64,000 nucleotides of DNA from Paenibacillus periandrae (GTDB taxonomy: Bacteria > Bacillota > Bacilli > Paenibacillales > NBRC-103111): the NCBI RefSeq assembly GCF_022458865.1, contig NZ_JAJNMU010000010.1:62001-126000 (forward strand). The letters run 5' to 3'. This document shows, piece after piece, positions 16,785 through 24,108 of the stretch. A program made the position numbers and the translations under genes. Numbering within the stretch: position 1 is the stretch's first letter; each line of letters starts with the position of its first letter. The notes beneath the pieces are model-generated. The model saw nothing but the letters and a program-made list of their open reading frames with translations, searched no databases and was not told the DNA's origin.

Positions 16785-16836
16785 CTTAATCATTTAGTTA
16801 ATTCACATTATACATGTGGTACCTGTATTTTGTAAA
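16785..16836 (-). promoter_or_regulatory. Promoter and autoregulatory operator of the ROK repressor
   Basis: On the minus strand TTTACA (16831-16836) and TATAAT (16807-16812) are 18 bp apart. The operator-like CTTAATCATTTAGTTAATT occupies 16785-16803, covering the expected transcription start. It matches the site at 15517-15535 in 17 of 19 positions. Confidence 0.65.
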
Positions 16837-16905
16837 TCCCCAATTATAAGCATCATACCGCATATAGCAGTGGAAGTCACCTTAAGCTATCCATCTCGAA
16901 GAACG

Positions 16906-17027
16906 TTGACATCACTAAAAAACGATGCTATATTTAATTTCGAGTATTACACTGTGAATAATATGTTTATATTTGCTACCGGATCACCGGAGACTGGCCT
17001 AATGGCTGAAGTCTTCGGTTTTTTTGT
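16906..17027 (+). promoter_or_regulatory. Promoter, operator and hairpin leader of the nitroreductase gene (leader copy f)
   Basis: TTGACA (16906-16911) and TATATT (16929-16934) are 17 bp apart. CTGTGAATAATA (16952-16963) aligns with the ATAGGAATAATA motif of the sulfur-gene leaders at the same distance from the -10 box. ACCGGA (16978-16983) precedes the hairpin ACCGGAGAC (16986-16994) / GTCTTCGGT (17011-17019), followed by seven or more T. This would terminate transcription about 45 bp before the start codon unless relieved. Confidence 0.75.
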
Positions 17028-17071
17028 TGTCCAGCAGTCTTACTTCTTCAAGTTGAAAAGGGGAAACCGCG

Positions 17072-17809
17072 ATGAATACCACAATAAGCCAACTACAGCA
17101 GCACCGCTCCATCCGTAAGTATAAACCAGATGTATTGACCGATGAACAGCTCCAAGCCATTATCCAGTCCGCGCAAAGTGCTCCAACCTCCAGCAATATG
17201 CAGGCATATAGTGTCATTGCAGTAACGAACCCCGAAATCAAGAGCGAGCTTGCTAAATTGGCTGCCAATCAGTCGTATATTGAGGAATGTCCTGTATTCC
17301 TGGTCTGGTGCGCCGATTTGTACCGCCTTCAATATGCCACCGCCTCAGTAGAAGACATTCAAATACCGACCACTACTGAAATTTTCATTATCGCTACGGT
17401 TGATGCCGCACTGGCAGCCCAAAATGCTACACTTGCAGCCGAATCACTTGGACTCGGGGCCGTCTATATCGGAGGGATTCGCGACAATATTCGCAAGGTG
17501 TCCGAGCTTCTACGGTTGCCTAAGCTGGTTTATCCGATTTTTGGCATGTGTGTCGGTTATCCGGATCAAGAGCCGACCTCCCGTCCCCGTCTACCTGTAG
17601 AAACGATCCTTCATCGGGAGCATTACTCCACCGACCATTACGACGAAGGCATAGAACAGTATAATCAGTCCTTACAGGCTTTTATGGCAACTCGCGTAGG
17701 TGGCAATCGGGACACGAACTGGTCCAAAGAAATGGCTAAACGTCTGAAATCCCGAAAACGCGATGATGTCACGGAATTCCTCCACGATCAGGGATTTAAA
17801 TTAAATTAA
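17072..17809 (+). CDS. NADPH-dependent nitroreductase/flavin reductase (NfrA/NfsA type)
   Basis: An FMN-containing oxidoreductase of 245 residues, the family length. The N-terminal HRSIRKYKPD is the FMN phosphate-binding start, APTSSNMQAY (about residues 39-48) the flavin contact, and GLGAVYIGGIRDN and YPIFGMCVGYP are the later core motifs; the basic tail fits NADPH binding. AAAGGGGAAACCGCG precedes the ATG. Such enzymes can deliver reduced FMN, which the two-component monooxygenases encoded at 19-50 kb require. The gene carries the same promoter/operator/hairpin leader as those monooxygenase units, so a role as their FMN reductase is well supported as inference. It is followed by a 40-bp tandem repeat and the FAD monooxygenase. 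Confidence 0.85.
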   Translation: MNTTISQLQQHRSIRKYKPDVLTDEQLQAIIQSAQSAPTSSNMQAYSVIAVTNPEIKSELAKLAANQSYIEECPVFLVWCADLYRLQYATASVEDIQIPTTTEIFIIATVDAALAAQNATLAAESLGLGAVYIGGIRDNIRKVSELLRLPKLVYPIFGMCVGYPDQEPTSRPRLPVETILHREHYSTDHYDEGIEQYNQSLQAFMATRVGGNRDTNWSKEMAKRLKSRKRDDVTEFLHDQGFKLN

Positions 17810-17810
17810 A

Positions 17811-17890
17811 ACTCAGTTAATGCTTACGATGCCAGTTTTGCATTCGCAAAACTCAGTTAATGCTTACGATGCCAGTTTTGCATTCGCAAA
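17811..17890. repeat. Exact 40-bp tandem repeat carrying the small palindrome
   Basis: Positions 17811-17850 and 17851-17890 are identical 40-bp units. Each contains TGCTTACGATGCCAGTTTTG and CATTCGCAAAACT, which is the small GTTTTGC...GCAAAAC repeat in reverse orientation. They fill the gap between the nitroreductase and the FAD monooxygenase, directly before the latter's ribosome binding site. Confidence 0.9.
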
Positions 17891-17907
17891 ACTTTTAGGG
17901 GGCCCCC

Positions 17908-19041
17908 ATGCTTGATTTGATTATTATTGGTGCGGGTCCTTATGGGATTTCCTTGGCAGCTCACGCTTCCGCTCATGGCTTGACTTACAAATTGCTGGGA
18001 TATCCCATGCATTTTTGGAAAAACCAAATGCCGCAGGAAATGTTTATTCGTACCAATCCGATTTCCATAGGACTTTCCGATCCACAAAACGTGTATACGC
18101 TGGAACGTTTTTCAGAAGAAACCGGGGTCGAGATTACGACTCCGCTGCCCCGCCCTGTTTTTGTTCATTATGCCATGTGGTTTGCTGATAAAACAAATGT
18201 CGTATTTACGCCCGAGTATGTATCCCTTCTGCAGCGGATTGAAGCCAGTAAAGACGGATATTCGGTCATCACCGAATCCGGTCAAATGTACTCCGCACAT
18301 AACGTTATCGTGGCAACAGGTCTGCAGCACTACGCTTACATTCCCGAGGTATTCGCAGGTATTTCCTCTGACCTCGTGTCCCATACATTTGGCTACAGCA
18401 GCTTCAGCTCATTTACTGGGAAAAAGGTTGCTGTAATCGGAAGCGGACAAAGCGCTTGGGAAGCAGCAGCCCTGCTGCATCTCGCAGACAGCGAATGCGA
18501 ATTGCTTTATCGGCGTGAAACTCCGAACTATAGTGTCAAAGCTGCTACTGGTATCGAATTAATTGAGCTGGCCAATACCTTTTACGACTTGCCGCTGGAG
18601 CAAAAGCAAGCACGTTGGGCAAAACCAGCCGGCAGCATTGCCAATTTCCTGCGTCCTTATGTCGAGGGCAAAATACGAGAGACGGCTCATGTATCCGTTG
18701 AGCAGGCAGCTGTGACCGCTGACGGCAAGCTGTTTCTTAACCTAACCAATGGTGAGCATCGTATCGTCGACCATGTGCTGGCCGCTACCGGATTCCAAAT
18801 TCAATTGGAACGTGTCCCATTCATTGATCAACATTTGCTGCAGCAAATTAAGCGTGAAGAAGCTGGATATGATCAATACCCTCTGCTAGATGTCCATTTC
18901 CAAAGCAGCCTTCCCGGGCTTTATTTTGCAGGTCCGCTCTCCTCCCACACACATGGCCCCGCATTCCGATTTATCGCCGGATTAAACAAGGCCTGCAAAT
19001 CGATTATTCCAGAGATTAGTCGAGTACAGACTGTCGTGTAA
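17908..19041 (+). CDS. FAD/NAD(P)-dependent monooxygenase-like oxidoreductase
   Basis: A 377-residue flavoprotein of the flavin-containing or N-hydroxylating monooxygenase superfamily. An N-terminal FAD Rossmann motif IIIGAGPYGISLAAH (residues 5-19) is followed by a second, NAD(P)-binding motif VAVIGSGQSAWEAA (about 172-185), HTFGYSSF between them and ATGF near residue 294. The GSGQSA form is typical of this group. The ATG at 17908 follows AGGGGGCCCCC. It reads in the same direction as the flavin reductase gene 98 bp upstream, so both may be transcribed from the sulfur-type leader. A role in oxidising a sulfur- or nitrogen-containing compound is inferred from context. Confidence 0.78.
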   Translation: MLDLIIIGAGPYGISLAAHASAHGLTYKLLGYPMHFWKNQMPQEMFIRTNPISIGLSDPQNVYTLERFSEETGVEITTPLPRPVFVHYAMWFADKTNVVFTPEYVSLLQRIEASKDGYSVITESGQMYSAHNVIVATGLQHYAYIPEVFAGISSDLVSHTFGYSSFSSFTGKKVAVIGSGQSAWEAAALLHLADSECELLYRRETPNYSVKAATGIELIELANTFYDLPLEQKQARWAKPAGSIANFLRPYVEGKIRETAHVSVEQAAVTADGKLFLNLTNGEHRIVDHVLAATGFQIQLERVPFIDQHLLQQIKREEAGYDQYPLLDVHFQSSLPGLYFAGPLSSHTHGPAFRFIAGLNKACKSIIPEISRVQTVV

Positions 19042-19153
19042 GAAAACCTCTATCGAAGCCTTTCTAAGATGAGCGACTGCGGTTCAGAGGTAGGTTTTCT
19101 TAAAACATAAGAATTCTTCAGCTCCGCTGAAAACTTATAAATTCTTATGTTTT
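19039..19153. repeat. Two consecutive inverted repeats after the FAD monooxygenase
   Basis: TAAGAAAACCT (19039-19049, containing the stop codon) and AGGTTTTCTTA (19092-19102) are a perfect 11-bp pair. AAAACATAAGAATT (19102-19115) and AATTCTTATGTTTT (19140-19153) are a perfect 14-bp pair. They share bases with the small repeat family in style and may end transcription of the plus-strand pair. Confidence 0.7.
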
Positions 19154-19160
19154 AAACAAA

Positions 19161-19202
19161 ATCCCCCACCAATGCCACGATATCGTGGTTATGGTGGGGG
19201 AT
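19161..19202. terminator. Bidirectional hairpin between convergent genes
   Basis: ATCCCCCACCA (19161-19171) pairs with TGGTGGGGGAT (19192-19202), extended by an inner GCCACGA/TCGTGGT stem. It lies between the plus-strand FAD monooxygenase and the minus-strand FMN monooxygenase, and T-rich sequence follows on both strands. Confidence 0.75.
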
Positions 19203-19249
19203 TGTTATTTGTACGATGTACGCTGTGCTTCCCAGCCCTAGTAGACCGC

Positions 19250-20569
19250 TTAATTCGTAACTGCGTGACGCAGATTAACAGGACGAGCCAGTCCCAGGTT
19301 CTCACGAAGGGTTGTGCCTTCATAAGCTGTACGGAACAATCCGCGATTTTGCAGCTCCGGGATCACCTTATCGACGAATATCTCAAGTCCGCTCGGGAAT
19401 ATCGGCGGCATCAGGTTAAAGCCATCTGCGCCCCGCTCTTTAAACCAATGCTCAATCACATCTGCAAGCTGAAGTGGCGTGCCAGTAAAGGTAAGATGTC
19501 CCCGGGCACCAGCCAGTTGCATAATAAGCTCACGAAAAGTAGGCTGTTCTGTATTAATCTGGTCGATCAGCAGCTGGTGCCGACTTTTCATACCTTGAAT
19601 CGTTTCAGCACTGCGTGCACCTTCTATAGAAGGAATCCTGCTGTCGGGCGAATATCCGCTAAAGTCGATCCCGAGCCTTTCGGAAAGCCGCTGAATCGCT
19701 CCCTTCCAATCGGTCAGCTCAAACAGCTCATTTTCAATATCTCTCGCTTCTGCAACCGTATCGGCAATAATCGGGCTAAGTCCCGGCAAAATTTGCAGCT
19801 GCTCCGGGGTACGTCCATATTTGGCTAATCTTGCTTTGACATCGCGATAGAAATCCTGTGCACCTGTTAACGATTGCTGTGCCGTGAAGATCACTTCCGC
19901 CGTTTTGGCTGCAAGCTCCTTGCCGCTGTCTGAGGAACCGGCCTGCACCAGCACAGGATGCCCCTGAGGTCCACGTGGAATATTAAGCGGCCCCTTGACC
20001 GAATAGCTGCTTCCTTTAAAGTCAATTTCATGGACTTTACTGCTATCGATCTGGATTCCTGCTTGCTTGTCATATACGAGAGCATCATCCTCCCAGCTAT
20101 CCCATAGCTGCTTGACAACCTCCACGAACTCCTCGGCATTTTCATAGCGCTTGGCATGCTCCGGGTGTTCGTCCAGTCCGAAGTTATGTGCATCCGAGCC
20201 ACCGCCGGTTACAATGTTCCAGGCAGCTCTGCCACCGCTCAGGTGATCCAGGGAGACGAATTTACGTGCTACATGAAAGGGCTCATTGTAGGTCGTGTTG
20301 ACCGTTGCAATCAGGCCGATATGCTCGGTTACCGTAGCCAAGCCCGAGAGCAAGGTGAACGGCTCAAAGCGTCTCCAGGTGCCCGAATAATTATCGGAAA
20401 TAAACAGGGAATCCAGCAGACCACGCTCGGCCGTTTGGGCCAAATGCTTATAAAAGTTCACATCCAGCGTGCGCTCCGGCTGGGCAAGCGGATGTCTCCA
20501 GGCTGCCTCATGGTGTCCTGCCATAAATAGAAATAAATTAATATGCAGCTTCCGGTCTGTCTCACTCAT
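19250..20569 (-). CDS. FMN-dependent monooxygenase, NtaA/SnaA/DszA family (luciferase-like)
   Basis: A bacterial-luciferase-fold TIM-barrel monooxygenase of 439 residues that uses reduced FMN supplied by a separate reductase. The family signatures AERGLLDSLFISDNYS (about 50-65), GRAAWNIVTG, KGPLNIPRGPQGHPVLVQAG and QNRGLFRTAYEG are present. Known relatives attack sulfones, sulfides, thioethers or nitrilotriacetate. The ATG follows CGAGGTG. It lies 80 bp downstream of a solute-binding lipoprotein gene, the same pairing as at 44302-46994, and the unit starts with a sulfur-type leader. It groups with the 41569 and 44302 paralogues (SRHQL...RGHLTFTGTP segment). The substrate is unknown. Confidence 0.88.
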   Translation of the reverse strand: MSETDRKLHINLFLFMAGHHEAAWRHPLAQPERTLDVNFYKHLAQTAERGLLDSLFISDNYSGTWRRFEPFTLLSGLATVTEHIGLIATVNTTYNEPFHVARKFVSLDHLSGGRAAWNIVTGGGSDAHNFGLDEHPEHAKRYENAEEFVEVVKQLWDSWEDDALVYDKQAGIQIDSSKVHEIDFKGSSYSVKGPLNIPRGPQGHPVLVQAGSSDSGKELAAKTAEVIFTAQQSLTGAQDFYRDVKARLAKYGRTPEQLQILPGLSPIIADTVAEARDIENELFELTDWKGAIQRLSERLGIDFSGYSPDSRIPSIEGARSAETIQGMKSRHQLLIDQINTEQPTFRELIMQLAGARGHLTFTGTPLQLADVIEHWFKERGADGFNLMPPIFPSGLEIFVDKVIPELQNRGLFRTAYEGTTLRENLGLARPVNLRHAVTN

Positions 20570-20649
20570 GAATAAACACCTCGTTTTTTAAGATGAATTC
20601 GAGAGAGTACAGCTCAACCCATCATGGCACTGCACTCCCTCCAGCAGAA

Positions 20650-21999
20650 CTATTGATTCTTTTGCAATCGCTCGACTTCTTTATCAATGCTTTCCGATGC
20701 TTTACGGATGGCTGTATTGACGTCGGTACCCTTGGCAATACTTGCCGCCGCTTCCGTTACAAATTTATTAATATCAAGCTCAAACTGGTGCGAGGTATGC
20801 TCCTGAATCGGCTTGACGGCAAATACGTTTTGCACCTTTTTGCCTTTAAGCACTGGAAGATCGGCTCCGTATTCTTTTTCCAATTCCGGATTAATGATCG
20901 AAGGTACTCTGCCGTTACGAGACAAGATCCTTTGCGTATCATCGGACAAAATATGCGCAATCGCCTGGAATGCTTCATCCTTATGTGTGCTCTTCGTAAA
21001 AACGGACAGTGTATGGTTTTGCGCCTCACGCGACTTGCCCAGCTGATCGCTGAATGTAGGCACAGGGGCGATATCCCAGTTCACTTCAAGTCCCTGCTGG
21101 CGAAGCTCCTCAAGCGGCCCTACCATATTGGCCAGCCAAGTAGGCCTCATCGCCAGATTGCGGTCCTTCATAAACTCATCGCGTCCGTACACATATTTAT
21201 CAGCTTTTCCGATATAACCGGGTATCTCATAATTTTGCTTGGCGACGTTGAATACACGAACCCAATCCGGTGTGCTTAGTAACGATTTACCTGTCTTGGG
21301 ATCAATAACGGGCAGTGCCAAATTTTTGGCAATCCCGATTGGACCCTCGGCATCAATACCTATGTAGTTCACGCCATTCTCCGTACGCGTCAGCTGACGT
21401 CCCAGCTCCAATGCCTGCTCCCAGGTCATCTGGGTATCGGACGGGTAAGGAACGCCGAACTTATCGAAAATATCTTTATTGTAGTAAAGAATATGTTGAT
21501 TGGAGTTAAACGGAAGCTCCAGCAGCTCGCCTTTATTCGACAATTCCTTGGCATAGCTCAACATCTCCGGCTTAATTCGGGTAAGATCAAAATTATACTT
21601 TTTTACATACTCATTCAAATCCAGCAGTACGCCCAAGCTAATAACTTTTCGGTGTGAGCTGGAGCTGGAATAAATGATATCGGGTATTTGCCCGGAGGAG
21701 AAGAAATCTTCCGGTGTTGTGCCTGTAGGCGGCTCGATCCGTTCCACCTTAATATTCGGAAACTTTTTATTAACCGGATCGGCAATAAATGTTTTGAATT
21801 CGGTATTCGTGAACGTACCGCTGCTATTGTAAAATTTCAAGGTGATAGGCTCCGTGCTGGCAGCTGCATCCTTTGGGGCCGATGATGCTCCAGGCTTGGC
21901 AGGGTCTGTCGCTACTGCGGTTGGAGCCTCTTTCGAGCAGGCTGAAAGTATAAGTAGAATAAAAATAAGAGCTACGGTTATTGAATGTTTGAACTTCAT
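20650..21999 (-). CDS. Extracellular solute-binding lipoprotein (family 1), sulfur-locus copy 1
   Basis: A 449-residue ABC-importer binding protein anchored to the membrane outer face. The signal segment ends in the lipobox LILSAC (Cys21), then comes an Ala/Pro/Thr-rich linker. The two-lobe SBP body shows HILYYNKDIFDKFGVPYPSD and RILSRNGRVPSIINPELEKE. It is clearly paralogous to the protein at 45663-46994. AAGGGGTG precedes the ATG. No permease or ATPase is adjacent; the sugar-type permeases and MsmX-type ATPase of the next operon could serve it, but that is speculation. It is paired with an FMN monooxygenase, which suggests it captures that enzyme's substrate. Confidence 0.88.
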   Translation of the reverse strand: MKFKHSITVALIFILLILSACSKEAPTAVATDPAKPGASSAPKDAAASTEPITLKFYNSSGTFTNTEFKTFIADPVNKKFPNIKVERIEPPTGTTPEDFFSSGQIPDIIYSSSSSHRKVISLGVLLDLNEYVKKYNFDLTRIKPEMLSYAKELSNKGELLELPFNSNQHILYYNKDIFDKFGVPYPSDTQMTWEQALELGRQLTRTENGVNYIGIDAEGPIGIAKNLALPVIDPKTGKSLLSTPDWVRVFNVAKQNYEIPGYIGKADKYVYGRDEFMKDRNLAMRPTWLANMVGPLEELRQQGLEVNWDIAPVPTFSDQLGKSREAQNHTLSVFTKSTHKDEAFQAIAHILSDDTQRILSRNGRVPSIINPELEKEYGADLPVLKGKKVQNVFAVKPIQEHTSHQFELDINKFVTEAAASIAKGTDVNTAIRKASESIDKEVERLQKNQ

Positions 22000-22103
22000 T
22001 TGGTCTGCACCCCTTGATTATGTTTAGTTATAGCTGTGTGATCCACTTGCTTGCTACTTTCTGAACTCCCCCCGCTCCTCCCTGGGTAATTTATTCTCCA
22101 TAC

Positions 22104-22221
22104 AAAAAACACCGGAGACCCCACAACAAATGTTGGTTGTCTCCGGCGTTCCGGTAGATTTGTATTATTCCTATAGACTTACTATGAAATGAAATATAAC
22201 ACCAAACTAGAACGGTGTCAA
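22104..22221 (-). promoter_or_regulatory. Promoter, operator and hairpin leader (copy a) for SBP-monooxygenase unit
   Basis: On the minus strand TTGACA (22216-22221) and TATATT (22193-22198) are 17 bp apart. ATAGGAATAATA lies at 22163-22174. An ACCGGA-like arm (about 22150-22155) is followed by CCGGAGAC (22139-22146) pairing with GTCTCCGG (22112-22119) and then six U. The order and spacing are the same as in leaders c and f. Confidence 0.8.
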
Positions 22222-22259
22222 TCCTATTTTCAAGCTACTATCACGTGCCGTTTCAGATA

Positions 22260-22282
22260 AAAGCGGCGGGTTGTCCCGCTTG
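22260..22282 (-). terminator. Hairpin after the ABC exporter operon
   Basis: On the minus strand GCGGG-ACAA-CCCGC (22266-22279) followed by GCTTTTATC. A short stem with a weak U-tract directly after the stop codon at 22285, the probable end of the long transporter operon. Confidence 0.5.
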
Positions 22283-22284
22283 CC

Positions 22285-24108
22285 TTACCCCGTTTCTTGC
22301 GTAATCGTCCCTTGGGAATGCAGATAAAGCTGTTCATAATAGCCATGCAATGCCAGCAGCTCCCCATGGTTTCCCTCTTCCACAATACCTCCCTGGCTCA
22401 TAACGATAATACGATCGGCTTGCATAACCGTGGACAGTCGGTGGGCGATTACGATCGACGTTCTCCCCTGGGCAACAACACTTAAAGCACCCTGAATCAT
22501 TTGCTCCGTATGGGAGTCCAGATTAGCGGTAGCCTCGTCCAAAATCAATATTTTCGGTTGAAATACGATAATTCTGGCAAAGGAAATCAGCTGCCGCTCT
22601 CCAGCGGACAATCCGCTTCCCCGCTCCGATACACGCGTAGCATAGCCTTCCTTCAAACGGGTAATGAGCGAATCCGCCCCAACCAGCCTACAGGCCTGAA
22701 TAACCTGCTCCTGTGAAATCGACTCATCAAACAATCTGACATTATCCATAATGCTGCCCGAATATAAATACGGCTCCTGCTGCACAAGTCCAACCAATCG
22801 GTGCAGCTGGGCCTGTGGGATCTTCCTAATATCTACATCATCAATCCGTATACTTCCCTGCCGCACATCATAAAATCGGCAGAGCAAACTGATCAGCGAG
22901 CTTTTCCCGGCGCCCGTGGAGCCTACGACCCCGATCATTTCACCCGGCGCAATGTGCAGATCAAGATCATGAATGACCTTCGTTTCCTCCTGATAAGCAA
23001 AGCTTACGTTATCAAAATCGATTTTCCCGCTGATGGCAGCCAAATCCAGAGACCGCGTTTCCACTGCATCCGTAATTTCCGGCTTAATCGAAAATACATT
23101 CCAGATCCGGTTCATCGAAACCGTGGTCGATTGAAGCGTATTCCATTGCTGGGTAATCGTATTGATCGGCTGGAAAAACTGCCTGATGTACGTAATGAAG
23201 GCATACAATACTCCAAATTCAATCGCCTTGTCGAATACGGCAATACCTCCAAGCCAGGTCACAAAAGCAACCGACAAATTGCCCAATATATCAAAGGAGC
23301 GGTTAAACATCACGTTCGTTCTGATCTCACGCAAATTTGCCTTGTAATAACTGACATTGTGATCCAAAAACCGCGATTGCTGCTCCTTCTCCTGATGAAA
23401 GGCTTGAATCAGATGCATCCCGGACAAATTTTCCGCTACATACGATACCAGCTGGGACAGCTGCGCTCTGGAGATCTGGTAGGTTTTGCGCATATAGGAA
23501 CGAAATCCCGAGGCAATCAGTACGATAATCGGCATCAGCAGCATGCAGTACCAGGTCAACTGAACATCCAATTGAAACATAATGACAATAATAAAAATCA
23601 GCGTCATCCCATCACGAACCAGACTTAACAGCACCTGTGTGAAAAACTGATTGAGTGTTTCCGTATCACTGGACACATGCGTAATTAAGCTGCCGCTGGA
23701 GGTACGGTCATAGTAGGACATCGACAATTTGAAAATATGGCGAAACAAATCCTTACGGATACGAGCAACGATGGATTGACCCGCCAGCTGCAGCAAATTA
23801 TTTTGCAAATAAGTAAAAAACAAGCTGCTGACCGATAATCCCAGATAGACTGCACATATGATCAGGAGAGTCCTGTAATTATTTTTGCCCACCATCAAGT
23901 TATCATCAATGGCGATCTTGACCAGATAAGGCTGCAGCAAATCTGCGGCTATCGACAGCACGGTACAGAAAAATACGATGATAAAAGTAAGCCTGTACGG
24001 CCTTGCATATACCAATAGCTCGCGAAATGCGGACTTATAGGCTTGATTCGCTTGCGGCGGCGTGGTCTCCTGTTTACTGTTCGGCTTTTCCTTACGTAGG
24101 TTCGGCAA
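22285..24108 (-). CDS. ABC exporter subunit (TMD-NBD), partner 2 of a heterodimer
   Basis: A type IV ABC half-transporter of about 607 residues: six-helix membrane domain (PYRLTFIIVFFCTVL onward) then a nucleotide-binding domain with Walker A GSTGAGKSS, signature LSAGERQL (divergent from LSGGQ) and Walker B ILILDEATANLD, keeping the catalytic Glu. I place the start at a TTG (24108) after AGAGGAGGG, overlapping the previous gene by 17 bp. The longer reading from 24195 lacks this ribosome site and adds a non-family tail. Together with the next entry it forms a BmrCD/TM287-288-like heterodimer. Such pumps export drugs, lipids or peptides. Its presence at the end of a sugar-type import operon is unusual. 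Confidence 0.85.
   Translation of the reverse strand: MPNLRKEKPNSKQETTPPQANQAYKSAFRELLVYARPYRLTFIIVFFCTVLSIAADLLQPYLVKIAIDDNLMVGKNNYRTLLIICAVYLGLSVSSLFFTYLQNNLLQLAGQSIVARIRKDLFRHIFKLSMSYYDRTSSGSLITHVSSDTETLNQFFTQVLLSLVRDGMTLIFIIVIMFQLDVQLTWYCMLLMPIIVLIASGFRSYMRKTYQISRAQLSQLVSYVAENLSGMHLIQAFHQEKEQQSRFLDHNVSYYKANLREIRTNVMFNRSFDILGNLSVAFVTWLGGIAVFDKAIEFGVLYAFITYIRQFFQPINTITQQWNTLQSTTVSMNRIWNVFSIKPEITDAVETRSLDLAAISGKIDFDNVSFAYQEETKVIHDLDLHIAPGEMIGVVGSTGAGKSSLISLLCRFYDVRQGSIRIDDVDIRKIPQAQLHRLVGLVQQEPYLYSGSIMDNVRLFDESISQEQVIQACRLVGADSLITRLKEGYATRVSERGSGLSAGERQLISFARIIVFQPKILILDEATANLDSHTEQMIQGALSVVAQGRTSIVIAHRLSTVMQADRIIVMSQGGIVEEGNHGELLALHGYYEQLYLHSQGTITQETG

Noticed and set aside
17811..17890. 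Short direct repeats as a possible CRISPR array
   Set aside because: Only two contiguous units with no spacers between them, no cas genes, and the unit belongs to the palindromic intergenic repeat family.
22104..22146. SAM (S-box) riboswitch for the sulfur genes
   Set aside because: The leader hairpin region is only about 60 nt, without the conserved multi-helix core expected of S-box RNAs.
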